Program-made: the position numbers and the translations under genes | Notes under the pieces: generated by a model | Databases searched by the model: none | Told to the model about the DNA's origin: nothing | Seen by the model: only the letters and a program-made list of their open reading frames with translations | Source of the DNA: Lancefieldella parvula_C | GTDB taxonomy: Bacteria > Actinomycetota > Coriobacteriia > Coriobacteriales > Atopobiaceae | Length of the DNA: 64,000 nucleotides | Direction of reading: 5' to 3' | Assembly (NCBI RefSeq): GCF_000758945.1 | Contig: NZ_JRND01000019.1 | Coordinates: 18,244-82,243, forward strand | Shown: in pieces, positions 43,121-51,436 of the stretch | Layout: every line of letters begins with the position of its first letter | How positions within the stretch are numbered: the first letter of the stretch is position 1

Positions 43121-44371
43121 CTAGTTTTGTGGATGGGTGTAGAGCTCTACCAGGTGCTCAAGCATGTCAACCATGCTCTCAAGCTCTGGGACAGGAACAA
43201 ACTCTCTGACACCGTGAGCATTGTAGTAGCAAGCAGAAAGATTAGCGCACGGGAATCCTCTAAAGGAAAGTTGGGATCCGTCGGTGCCGCCGCGCATTGG
43301 AATGCAGGTCATCTCTACGCCGACCTTCTCGTATGCCGTACGAGCGTTCTCAATTAAATGCGCATATTCAGGCTTTAAGACAATATCAGCCAAGTTATGA
43401 TACTGGTCGTGAATCTCAACGGAGAGTACCTCAGAGCCAATCTGCTTGTTTACATATGCTGCAGCATCAACCATCAACTGCTTGCGGCGCTCAACCTTTG
43501 CCTGGTCATGGTCACGAATAATGTAATCAGCGCGAGCAGACTCGCAATCACCATTGACGCGCTCCAGATAGAAGAAGCCATCATAGCCCTCAGTAAACTC
43601 AGGGCGCTCCGCAGGGGGAAGCAGCTCGTGGAAGCGCATGATTGCCTCAGATGCATTGATCATCTGACCTTTTGCGGTACCTGTGTGAACCGAAAGTCCG
43701 TGAGCACGCACAAACACCTCAGCGGCATTGAACGTCTCGTAGCAGAACTCACCAAAGGGACCGCCGTCAATGGTATAGCCATAAGCTGCGCCAAAGGCAT
43801 CAAGGTCGAGAAGAGCGGCGCCGTGGCCAATCTCCTCATCAGGAACAAACGCAAGCGCAATACGTGGGTGCTTGAGCTCTGGATGCTCCTTGTAGCGAGC
43901 AAGCAAGCTGACCAGCATAGCAATGCCAGCCTTGTCATCGCCACCAAGCAGCGATGTGCCGTCAGTGGTAACCAGCTGCCAGCCAACCATGTGCTCAAGC
44001 TGAGGATTAGTCTCTGGGCTAATGTAGACCTCTCTGCCCTCACGGTCAGAACCAACTACCAGCTTGCCACCCTCATACGTAACAACCTGAGGATGAACAG
44101 GATTACCCCACGATTGCCAAGCCGTATCAATATGGCAGCAGAAACCAAGAGTTGGAAGATCTTCCAGGCTCTTGCTTGCAGGCCAGTGAGCAACCACATA
44201 GGCGTGCTCATCAACGGTTACATTTTCTGCGCCAAGCTCACGAAGATCGGCCGCAACAACCTCAGCCATCTGGTACTGAGACTCAGTTGAAGGAACCTTA
44301 TCTGCGGTCAGTGGATTAGACTGAGAAGAAACCTTGCAATACGCAATAAATCTATCTAAAACGTCACTCAT
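43121..44371 (-). CDS. pepT: Peptidase T (tripeptide aminopeptidase)
   Basis: A 416-residue M20B zinc peptidase that removes the N-terminal residue of tripeptides. Zinc ligands and catalytic residues are visible: HIDTAW (His80/Asp82), LLGGDDKAG, FVPDEEIGHG, YTIDGG and the C-terminal MRGGTDGSQLSF. Length fits PepT. AAGGGAG stands before the ATG. It is first of a two-gene unit with the M42 peptidase and separated by a terminator from the C26 hydrolase upstream. Confidence 0.95.
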   Translation of the reverse strand: MSDVLDRFIAYCKVSSQSNPLTADKVPSTESQYQMAEVVAADLRELGAENVTVDEHAYVVAHWPASKSLEDLPTLGFCCHIDTAWQSWGNPVHPQVVTYEGGKLVVGSDREGREVYISPETNPQLEHMVGWQLVTTDGTSLLGGDDKAGIAMLVSLLARYKEHPELKHPRIALAFVPDEEIGHGAALLDLDAFGAAYGYTIDGGPFGEFCYETFNAAEVFVRAHGLSVHTGTAKGQMINASEAIMRFHELLPPAERPEFTEGYDGFFYLERVNGDCESARADYIIRDHDQAKVERRKQLMVDAAAYVNKQIGSEVLSVEIHDQYHNLADIVLKPEYAHLIENARTAYEKVGVEMTCIPMRGGTDGSQLSFRGFPCANLSACYYNAHGVREFVPVPELESMVDMLEHLVELYTHPQN

Positions 44372-44382
44372 AAAACTCCCTT

Positions 44383-44418
44383 ACAAAAAACTGCGCTAAC
44401 CAAATAGTTAACGCAGTT
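44383..44418 (-). terminator. Terminator of the C26 hydrolase gene
   Basis: AACTGCGCTAAC (44389-44400) pairs with GTTAACGCAGTT (44407-44418), one mismatch, followed on the minus strand by TTTTTTG. It lies 16 nt after the stop. Confidence 0.85.
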
Positions 44419-44433
44419 TAGAGTATCAATGTA

Positions 44434-45228
44434 TTAACGAGAAGACCGTGAGGCTCGTGAAGCTGTAACAAAGGATTTCCAAAGTTCACAATCAGCTTTG
44501 CTGTATTGCCAACCATACTCTGGATGCCACTGCACACCTAGAGCAAACGTCTTGCCCTTGACCTCGGCTCCTTCAATAATGCCGTCTGAAGCATAGGCAA
44601 CTACATTAAGCTCAGCGGAAACCTTTTTCAGGGCCTCATCGTGGTATGAATTTGCCTGAATGTCTTCTATCTTGCCTAGGGCGTTGTACAACAAAGAGTC
44701 TTTTTGAACATGAACAGCATGAGCTGGATGATACAGATTTGCTGAATGAGTCCAGAATGCATGATTTTCTGCTGGCTCCATGGTGTGCAGATCTTGCACA
44801 AGCGTACCGCCCAGCACAACGTTTATAAGCTGAAGGCCACGGCAAATAGCAAGTAAAGGTTTATCTGCAGCAAGTACCTGCTTTACCAACTCAAACTCAA
44901 GCGCATCTCGTATAGGACACAAACGATTAAGGTCGCGTGGTTCTTCTCCCCAATTGCGAGGGTCAACATCATGACCACCCGTAAGGCAGAAGCCGTCACA
45001 CATCTCAACAAACTGACCAATAACTTCTGGATCTTCTGTTAAAGGCATCATGATTGGAATGCCGCCAGCTGCAAGAATGGCGTCAAACTGAATTTGTGAT
45101 ACAGAAGCAGAATCAGAAAAATTTTCTTCAGGCATCCAGCGAGGAGTCACACAGATAAGAGGGCGTTCAGAAGCAGGAAGCTTGGGAACATCACTAAATG
45201 CATCTTTGACAATATCTGGAATAACCAC
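44434..45228 (-). CDS. Class I glutamine amidotransferase-like hydrolase, peptidase C26 (PuuD-like)
   Basis: A 264-residue cytosolic hydrolase. The nucleophile elbow is LLAICRGLQLIN, the catalytic His/Glu pair is in GVQWHPEY, and GFCLTGGHDVDPRNWGEEP is the family glycine loop. Relatives cleave gamma-glutamyl bonds, for example gamma-glutamyl-GABA (PuuD). No putrescine genes adjoin; neighbours are peptidases, so a role in gamma-glutamyl peptide breakdown is possible. Confidence 0.87.
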   Translation of the reverse strand: MVIPDIVKDAFSDVPKLPASERPLICVTPRWMPEENFSDSASVSQIQFDAILAAGGIPIMMPLTEDPEVIGQFVEMCDGFCLTGGHDVDPRNWGEEPRDLNRLCPIRDALEFELVKQVLAADKPLLAICRGLQLINVVLGGTLVQDLHTMEPAENHAFWTHSANLYHPAHAVHVQKDSLLYNALGKIEDIQANSYHDEALKKVSAELNVVAYASDGIIEGAEVKGKTFALGVQWHPEYGWQYSKADCELWKSFVTASRASRSSR

Positions 45229-45352
45229 AAAATCCTCTTAACACTCAGCTCTTCAAACAACATAACAGTAAAGGTTAACCCTTATTGAGTCTTTGACTTT
45301 ATCGCTTTTACGCTTTTCGTGCCACTCTAGCAAGCCCTCCTCCACAATGTTT

Positions 45353-45366
45353 TTTCATTAATGAAA
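45353..45366 (+). promoter_or_regulatory. Palindrome and candidate -10 ahead of oppA (plus strand)
   Basis: TTTCATTAATGAAA (45353-45366) is a perfect 14-bp palindrome. TACAAT, a good -10, follows at about 45383-45388 on the plus strand, so the palindrome overlaps the expected -35 and could be an operator for the downstream binding-protein gene. Confidence 0.4.
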
Positions 45367-45462
45367 CATTTTTCTGTATTGCGTACAATTAATTTGGGTA
45401 TTAAGAAGCCAGTTCTTTACATTTAAGCTTCATATTTTGAAGATGCAAACGGAAGGCGCCCT

Positions 45463-47067
45463 ATGAAAGAGCACGTATTTAATAACCTTTCCCGTAAAAC
45501 ATTCTTACGTGGATCTTTGGCGGCTGCCGTTGCCGCCGGTTCTGCTTCACTACTTTCTGCTTGTGGCGGTTCAGCTGGTGGAGACGCAGAGAAAAAGGTA
45601 CTGCGCTTTGGTGTAAACAACCCAAAGGTAACCTTTGATACTCAGAAGACTTCTGGCTCTGTTGGCGTATCTGAGGCAGTTGCAGAGTCTTTGCTGGTAC
45701 TTAATCCAGACACAAAAGAGATTGAGCCAAACCTGGTAACAGGTCTCCCTACAGTCTCTGAAGATGGCCTTACCTACTCATATGAGCTTAAAGATGGCAT
45801 CAAATTCCACAATGGAGAAACCCTTAAGGCATCTGACGTTAAGTACACCTTCACGCGTATGTTCTTGCCTGCTACCAAGGCAACCTCAATTGACTCCTAT
45901 GCGTACATTGAGGGCGCTAAAGACATTATTGCTGGTAAAACTGAAGAGCTTTCTGGCATTGTTATTAAGGACGACCGTCACTTTGACATCAAACTGACAC
46001 AACCTTATTCAACCTTCAACGCAATCATGGCTCAGTTCTACGCAGTTATCTACCCAGAGAAGGCCTGTAAAGAGGCTGGTGAGGCATGGGGCACTGAGAC
46101 CAACTTTATTGGTACTGGTGCTTTCAAGCTTGTCTCTAATGACAGCACCACAGAAGTTGTTCTTGAGGGATTTGCTGATTACCATGAGGGCAAGCCTGGT
46201 CTGGATGAGCTCAGATTTGTCTACATTGACGATGCTAACACCCGTATTCTTAACTACAAGAACAACGATGTTGACCTGGTCTTTATTTCTCAGTCTCTTA
46301 TTCAGCAGTACCAAAATGATGAGTCTATCTCCAAAGAGATTGTCTACTACACTCCTGCATCCACGCAGTTTGTAAACTTGAACCTTAAGAGCGAGAACCT
46401 CAAAGATGTTCGCGTTCGTCAGGCACTCTCTATGGCAATTGATAGAGACACCATTTGCAGCACCATTCTTTCTGGAGTTGCCAAACCTGCAAAGTCGTTT
46501 ATCCCATCTTCTGAGACTGGCTACAATGAGTCCGCTCCAGAGTTTGAATACAACGTAGACAAGGCAAAGCAGCTTCTTGCACAGGCAGGTGTTTCTAACC
46601 TCACTCTTAACGCACAGGTCAGAAGCCAGGATCAGAACCTCATGGTTGCCCTTCAGGATGCTTGGTCCAAGATTGGCGTTACCTGTAACGTTAGCGTTAT
46701 TGACTCTGGTGTTTGGAGTGACGCGCGTACCAACGGAGAGCTTGAGGTTACCCTTGTCACGTGGTCTACCCTCTCCTTCCAGGGTGTTGAGCACATGGGC
46801 TCTTACTTCCGCTCTGACCGCGCCGCAAAGAAGTCTTCCTTCTATAACAGCACCGAGTTTGACAGCCTTGTTGATCAGGCTCGTTCAACCGTTAACGACA
46901 ACGATAAGGTCCTGGAGCTTACCCGCCAGGCAGATAGCCTTATGACTCACACAGACTACGCTTGCCTGCCTATTGACTGGCCTCAGATGCCTTACGTCTT
47001 GAAGCCAGAGTTTACCGGCCTCAGCGTTTTGGTTAACCCTCACTTTGATAAGGTTAAGAAGAAGTAA
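45463..47067 (+). CDS. Oligopeptide-binding lipoprotein, OppA type (copy 1)
   Basis: A 534-residue family 5 solute-binding protein. The signal has SRKTFLRG (Arg-Lys instead of twin Arg) and a lipobox LLSAC with Cys 34. The mature part shows YELKDGIKFHNGETLKASDV, the family signature strand. GGAAGG lies six nt before the ATG. It is monocistronic with a strong terminator and converges on the minus-strand oppF. It resembles the binding protein at 51437-53083 and likely offers a second specificity to the same permease. Confidence 0.92.
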   Translation: MKEHVFNNLSRKTFLRGSLAAAVAAGSASLLSACGGSAGGDAEKKVLRFGVNNPKVTFDTQKTSGSVGVSEAVAESLLVLNPDTKEIEPNLVTGLPTVSEDGLTYSYELKDGIKFHNGETLKASDVKYTFTRMFLPATKATSIDSYAYIEGAKDIIAGKTEELSGIVIKDDRHFDIKLTQPYSTFNAIMAQFYAVIYPEKACKEAGEAWGTETNFIGTGAFKLVSNDSTTEVVLEGFADYHEGKPGLDELRFVYIDDANTRILNYKNNDVDLVFISQSLIQQYQNDESISKEIVYYTPASTQFVNLNLKSENLKDVRVRQALSMAIDRDTICSTILSGVAKPAKSFIPSSETGYNESAPEFEYNVDKAKQLLAQAGVSNLTLNAQVRSQDQNLMVALQDAWSKIGVTCNVSVIDSGVWSDARTNGELEVTLVTWSTLSFQGVEHMGSYFRSDRAAKKSSFYNSTEFDSLVDQARSTVNDNDKVLELTRQADSLMTHTDYACLPIDWPQMPYVLKPEFTGLSVLVNPHFDKVKKK

Positions 47068-47090
47068 GCGTTTCCTTCATACAAAACAAA

Positions 47091-47123
47091 GGCGAGAAGA
47101 TCGATTGGTCTTCTCGCCTTTTT
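47091..47123 (+). terminator. Bidirectional terminator between oppA and oppF
   Basis: GGCGAGAAGA (47091-47100) pairs with TCTTCTCGCC (47109-47118), 8-nt loop, T-run on plus and A-rich left flank giving T on minus. It serves both converging genes. Confidence 0.92.
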
Positions 47124-47162
47124 GTGTTTGTAAGCCGTTTTAAGACACGACAATGTTGTGCG

Positions 47163-48275
47163 CTACTCGGAAATCTTCTCCTCAAGGCGCGCTTCTTCTA
47201 CGGCCTTCTGAGCCGCCTCAATAGCATGTGCAACCTGAGGTGTGCGGTCGGAATCAGAAAGCGACGCATCGTACAGGTGACAAGCGCAGAAGTGACCTGG
47301 CTCAGCCTCGATACGCTCAGGAATGCGCTCGGAGCAAACCTTCATTGCCTTAGGGCAACGCGTGTGGAATACGCAACCTGAAGGTGGATTTGCAGGGCTT
47401 GGAACATCACCTTGAAGAATGCGCTTTTCCTGGATACGCTCGTGGCGAATACGAGGAATAACGTCCAAAAGTGCCTGAGTGTATGGGTGCAAAGGACGCT
47501 CAAAGAGGGCGTCTTTGGTAGCAAACTCCATCTGGTGGCCCAGATACATGACCATAACAGTATCAGCAATGTGGCGAACAACAGAGAGGTCGTGGCTAAT
47601 AAAGATGTATGCCAGACCGTGGTCCTTCTGAAGCTCTTCAAGCAAGTTGATTACCTTGGCCTGAACAGAAACGTCCAAAGCAGAAACGGGCTCATCGCAG
47701 ACAACAATCTCTGGCTCAAGCACAATAGCGCGAGCAATACCAATACGCTGGCGCTGACCGCCCGAGAACTCATGAGGGTAACGGTACTTGAACTCAAGGT
47801 TAAGGCCAACTTCCTCCATAACCTCTTCAATGCGAGCATCACGCTCTGCCTTTGTCTTATAGGTGCCTGCAATATCAATAGGCTCGCCAATGATATCCAT
47901 GACCGTCATACGAGGGTTCAGTGAGCTGTAAGGATCCTGGAAGATAAGCTTCATCTTCTGACGAGCACGCTTAAGGTCTTCTCCCTTAAGTGAGGTGAAA
48001 TCTTCCCCATCAAGCTCAACCGTACCAGAGGTTGGCTCGGTGAGACGCAGTACGCACTTGCCTGTTGTAGACTTTCCGCAGCCAGACTCACCAACAATGG
48101 CCAGGGTCTCTTTGCGCCTGAGCTCAAAAGAAACATCCTCAACAGCATGAACGGAAGCATTAGAACGACCAAATACACCGTTTTTGATGGGGAATCGCTT
48201 AACCAAGTTCTTTACGGACAAGATGGTTTTCTCGCCAGAAAGGTCCTTGACGTCTGTGTTTTTCTCTTCTGCCAT
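47163..48275 (-). CDS. oppF: Oligopeptide ABC transporter ATPase OppF
   Basis: A 370-residue ATPase with Walker A GESGCGKSTTGK, Q-loop IFQDPYSSLNPRM, signature FSGGQRQRIGIARAI, Walker B IVVCDEPVSALD and the cysteine-rich oligopeptide C-terminal segment (CVFHTRCPKAMKVC). An acidic, Ala/Glu-rich tail of about 40 residues extends past the family end. Last gene of oppA-B-C-D-F. Confidence 0.94.
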   Translation of the reverse strand: MAEEKNTDVKDLSGEKTILSVKNLVKRFPIKNGVFGRSNASVHAVEDVSFELRRKETLAIVGESGCGKSTTGKCVLRLTEPTSGTVELDGEDFTSLKGEDLKRARQKMKLIFQDPYSSLNPRMTVMDIIGEPIDIAGTYKTKAERDARIEEVMEEVGLNLEFKYRYPHEFSGGQRQRIGIARAIVLEPEIVVCDEPVSALDVSVQAKVINLLEELQKDHGLAYIFISHDLSVVRHIADTVMVMYLGHQMEFATKDALFERPLHPYTQALLDVIPRIRHERIQEKRILQGDVPSPANPPSGCVFHTRCPKAMKVCSERIPERIEAEPGHFCACHLYDASLSDSDRTPQVAHAIEAAQKAVEEARLEEKISE

Positions 48276-48277
48276 GA

Positions 48278-49444
48278 CTACTCACCCCACTCATCAGTGT
48301 ATTTCCAACAGCTGACAGTATGGCAATTGTCTTCACCAACAGCAGTCAAGCCAGGACGACGATTCTTACAAATGTCCTTAGCAAACGGACAACGTGGATG
48401 GAACGGGCAGCCAGAAGGCATGTGAGAAAGCATAGGAACGCTACCAGGAATTGCATAGAGTTCCTTGGTGCGCTCGTCAAACGATGGAATAGATGCAATC
48501 AGGCCCTGAGCATAAGGATGCAGAGGGTTAGTAAAGAGCTCTGCAGACTGCGCATACTCAACGCGATGACCAGCATACATAACAAGAACCCAGTCAGCCA
48601 TCTCGGAAACAACGCCCATGTCATGCGTAATCAGCATAACGGCAGTACCTAGGTCTTGCTTCATGCGATCGATAATCTGCAGAATCTGTGCCTGAACCGT
48701 TACGTCAAGAGCAGTTGTTGGCTCGTCGCAGATAAGCAGTGATGGCTGGCAGGCAAGTGCCATAGCAATCATGACACGCTGGCGCATACCACCAGAAAGC
48801 TCATGTGGATATGACGAGAAGACCTTCTCTGGTGCAGGAATACCCACCAGTTTGATCATATCAAGAGCCTTCTGATCTGCCTCCTGTTTGCTCATGTTGG
48901 GATTATGAACAAGGATGCCCTCACGAATCTGAAGACCAGATTTCATAACAGGGTTCAAGGAGGTCATAGGCTCCTGAAAAATCATGCCAATGCGATTACC
49001 GCGGAAGTCACGCATGCCACCACGAGGAAGCTGAGTTAAATCAGTTCCCTCAAAAATAATCTCTCCGCCAGTAATTTGTGCAGGAGGTGTGGGAAGCAGT
49101 CCCATGACCGACAATGCCGTCATGGACTTACCGCAGCCAGACTCTCCTACTACTGCAAGAGTCTCACCTTTTCGCATGATAAACGAGAGGTCACTTACTG
49201 CAGGAAGTGCGCCATCTTCGGTAAAAAGCGTGACATCAAGATGATTCACGTCGAGAAGAACGTTCTTTTTGCACTGCTCTTCTCGCTCCTTTTGAGCGGT
49301 TTCTTGCGCAAGCTTGCGCTCCTCAAGACTGCAAAATTGCACAGACTGACCGTTTGGACCCTCAATGACGTGCTCAAATAATGCATCTTTGGTTTCTTTT
49401 GTCTGATCACTCTCTTGTGCAAGAGCATCTGTTTTTTCTGCCAT
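48278..49444 (-). CDS. oppD: Oligopeptide ABC transporter ATPase OppD
   Basis: A 388-residue ATPase. The first about 70 residues are charged and not conserved. Walker A GESGCGKSMTAL, signature LSGGMRQRVMIAMAL, Walker B LLICDEPTTALD and the C-terminal cysteines (CPFHPRCPFAKDIC) are present. ATG at 49444 has AAAGGAGG upstream; the frame remains open for 52 more codons but that stretch overlaps oppC's end region and has no ribosome site. Two nt separate its end from oppF. Confidence 0.94.
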   Translation of the reverse strand: MAEKTDALAQESDQTKETKDALFEHVIEGPNGQSVQFCSLEERKLAQETAQKEREEQCKKNVLLDVNHLDVTLFTEDGALPAVSDLSFIMRKGETLAVVGESGCGKSMTALSVMGLLPTPPAQITGGEIIFEGTDLTQLPRGGMRDFRGNRIGMIFQEPMTSLNPVMKSGLQIREGILVHNPNMSKQEADQKALDMIKLVGIPAPEKVFSSYPHELSGGMRQRVMIAMALACQPSLLICDEPTTALDVTVQAQILQIIDRMKQDLGTAVMLITHDMGVVSEMADWVLVMYAGHRVEYAQSAELFTNPLHPYAQGLIASIPSFDERTKELYAIPGSVPMLSHMPSGCPFHPRCPFAKDICKNRRPGLTAVGEDNCHTVSCWKYTDEWGE

Positions 49445-49460
49445 AAACGTAACCTCCTTT

Positions 49461-50417
49461 CTAAGAACGCATCTTTGGATCAAGGGCGTCGCGAAGGGCG
49501 TCGCCGAGCAAGTTAAAGGACATAACTGTAATGATGATGACAATACCTGGGGCAATACTGTAGAGAGGCTGTGATGCAAGGTATGGCTGAGATGCTGCAA
49601 TCATTTGGCCCCAACTTGCCTCAGGTGGCTGAACGCCCAATCCCAAGAACGAAAGTGTTGCCTCCGAAAGAATTGCGCTTGGAATGCCCAAGGTAGAAAC
49701 AACAATCAGCGTTGACATACAGTTAGGCAAGAGATGTTTCATGATGATGCGGAAGCTATTACCGCCAGACAGAATACAAGACTGAATGTATTCAGAATTC
49801 TTCAGGCGCATGACATCGCCACGAATCAGCCTTGCGGTGGTAGTCCACATCAAAAGACCCAATGCAATATAGAGGTTAATGAGACCTGGACCCATAACAA
49901 ACATAATCAAAATTGCAAAGAGCAAGAATGGGAAGCTGGAGAAAACCTGGATGATAAAAGATACAACTGCATCCACCCAGCGACCGTAATATCCTGCTGC
50001 AACTCCTGCTACAAAGCCGATAAACAGGGCAATTGCCTGCGAAATAATACCAACAGAAAGAGAAATCTGGCAGCCGTAAATAATACGAGAAAGAATGTCT
50101 CGACCGTACTCATCAGTACCAAGTAGGTGCGCAAATGTTGGATTCTGATTCTGAATTGAAAGGTTTTGATCTTTGTAGCCATATGGAGCAAGAACAGGAG
50201 CAAGAATTGCAATAATCACCAAAGCCAAAACAATGCCCAAGCAAATCATGCCCAGTTTATTTTTCTTAAAGATGTTCCAGCTAACCTGCCAATAGCTCTG
50301 CGCACGAACTTTTCCCGTGGCAGCCTGTTCTGCTTCTTGAGCCTTGGTGGCATCTTCAAGCACAGCTTCGGTCTTTTGGACCTTCTCGCTATTTTTATCA
50401 CTTGTAAACAAAGCCAT
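49461..50417 (-). CDS. oppC: Oligopeptide ABC transporter permease OppC
   Basis: A 318-residue permease with a charged, Ala/Glu-rich cytoplasmic lead of 45 residues, six helices starting near 55, the coupling loop around DVMRLKNSEYIQSCILSGG, and the family ending LRDALDPKMRS. Its ATG overlaps the oppB stop by one base. Confidence 0.93.
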   Translation of the reverse strand: MALFTSDKNSEKVQKTEAVLEDATKAQEAEQAATGKVRAQSYWQVSWNIFKKNKLGMICLGIVLALVIIAILAPVLAPYGYKDQNLSIQNQNPTFAHLLGTDEYGRDILSRIIYGCQISLSVGIISQAIALFIGFVAGVAAGYYGRWVDAVVSFIIQVFSSFPFLLFAILIMFVMGPGLINLYIALGLLMWTTTARLIRGDVMRLKNSEYIQSCILSGGNSFRIIMKHLLPNCMSTLIVVSTLGIPSAILSEATLSFLGLGVQPPEASWGQMIAASQPYLASQPLYSIAPGIVIIITVMSFNLLGDALRDALDPKMRS

Positions 50418-51352
50418 TACTCTGATGCCTCCTCTCCAAGACGAATGCGTGGATCAACTACCGCGTACAAGATATCAACAAGCAAATAAATCACAACGCA
50501 GATAATTGCCACATACATGACACTACCCTGGATCAGCGGCAGGTCACGAGCATTAATTGCGTCGATAAGCAGCTTACCCATACCGTTCATGTTGAAGATC
50601 TGCTCAATGATGATGGAACCAGTAAGAATGTCTCCCAGCTGAGATCCAGCAATGGTAATGATTGGGATAAGAGCATTTCTGAGCGCGTGCTTCAAAACAA
50701 TAGCGGAGCGCTTTAAGCCCTTAGCTTCAGCAGTTCTGATGTAGTCCTGGTTTAATACATCCAGCATACTGGTCCTGGTAACGCGGGCAATACTTGCTGC
50801 GTAGCGAGAGCCCAGCGCAATAACAGGAAGAACATAGGCGGAAGGAGTTTTAACGCCAGAGAGTGGGAACCACTTGAGCGTCAAAGCAAAAATAATCTGC
50901 AGTACTAATGCCACCCAAAATGATGGAGCAGAAATACCAAAGATTGCAGCTGACATAAGTGTTCTATCAAGCCATTTGCCATGGTTTACCGCGGCGAGAA
51001 TACCCATCAAAAGGCCAAGCACTACGGCAAAGAGATATGCAAACACCGCCAAGCGCAGCGTAACAACTAAGGCCTTGGTCAGAAGTGCAATGACAGGTCG
51101 CTTCTGAGTGTAAGAAGTTCCAAAATCTCCACCAAGCATTTTTACAAACCAGTTTGCATACTGCTCTGGGATTGGCTTATCAAGACCCATGGTATGACGG
51201 ACTTGCTGAACCGTAGCTTCATCAGCCATATCGCCCATCATGACTCGTACTGGGTCACCTGGAACAATGTTCAAGACAAAAAACGTTAAAGCAGAAATGC
51301 AAACTACAACGCTCACTGCTTGAAGGATTCGTTTGATTAGAAACGATCTCAC
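50417..51352 (-). CDS. oppB: Oligopeptide ABC transporter permease OppB
   Basis: A 311-residue permease with N-terminal helix (residues 9-30), NIVPGDPVRVMMG, a six-helix core, and coupling loop MLDVLNQDYIRTAEAKGLK. The start is GTG with GAGAGGAG seven nt upstream; the closer AGGAG overlaps the start and cannot serve. Separated from oppA by a hairpin. Confidence 0.92.
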   Translation of the reverse strand: MRSFLIKRILQAVSVVVCISALTFFVLNIVPGDPVRVMMGDMADEATVQQVRHTMGLDKPIPEQYANWFVKMLGGDFGTSYTQKRPVIALLTKALVVTLRLAVFAYLFAVVLGLLMGILAAVNHGKWLDRTLMSAAIFGISAPSFWVALVLQIIFALTLKWFPLSGVKTPSAYVLPVIALGSRYAASIARVTRTSMLDVLNQDYIRTAEAKGLKRSAIVLKHALRNALIPIITIAGSQLGDILTGSIIIEQIFNMNGMGKLLIDAINARDLPLIQGSVMYVAIICVVIYLLVDILYAVVDPRIRLGEEASE

Positions 51353-51381
51353 TCCTGAGCTCCTCTCCCCTCAAGAAAATG

Positions 51382-51412
51382 AAGCGGCATCCAAGAATCT
51401 TAGATGCCGCTT
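51382..51412 (-). terminator. Intercistronic hairpin between oppA and oppB
   Basis: AAGCGGCATC-CAAG (51382-51395) pairs with CTT-AGATGCCGCTT (51399-51412) with one mismatch; a moderately T-rich run (TTCATTTTC) follows on the minus strand. It probably lets only part of the transcripts pass into oppBCDF, the same layout as satA/satB. Confidence 0.75.
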
Positions 51413-51436
51413 TAAAGTTTATAGCAAGTTTGCTAC

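Noticed and set aside
49445..49600. 52-codon N-terminal extension of OppD
   Set aside because: A strong AAAGGAGG site directly precedes the internal ATG, and the extension would overlap oppC's coding end with a Leu/Ser/His-rich peptide of no sense.
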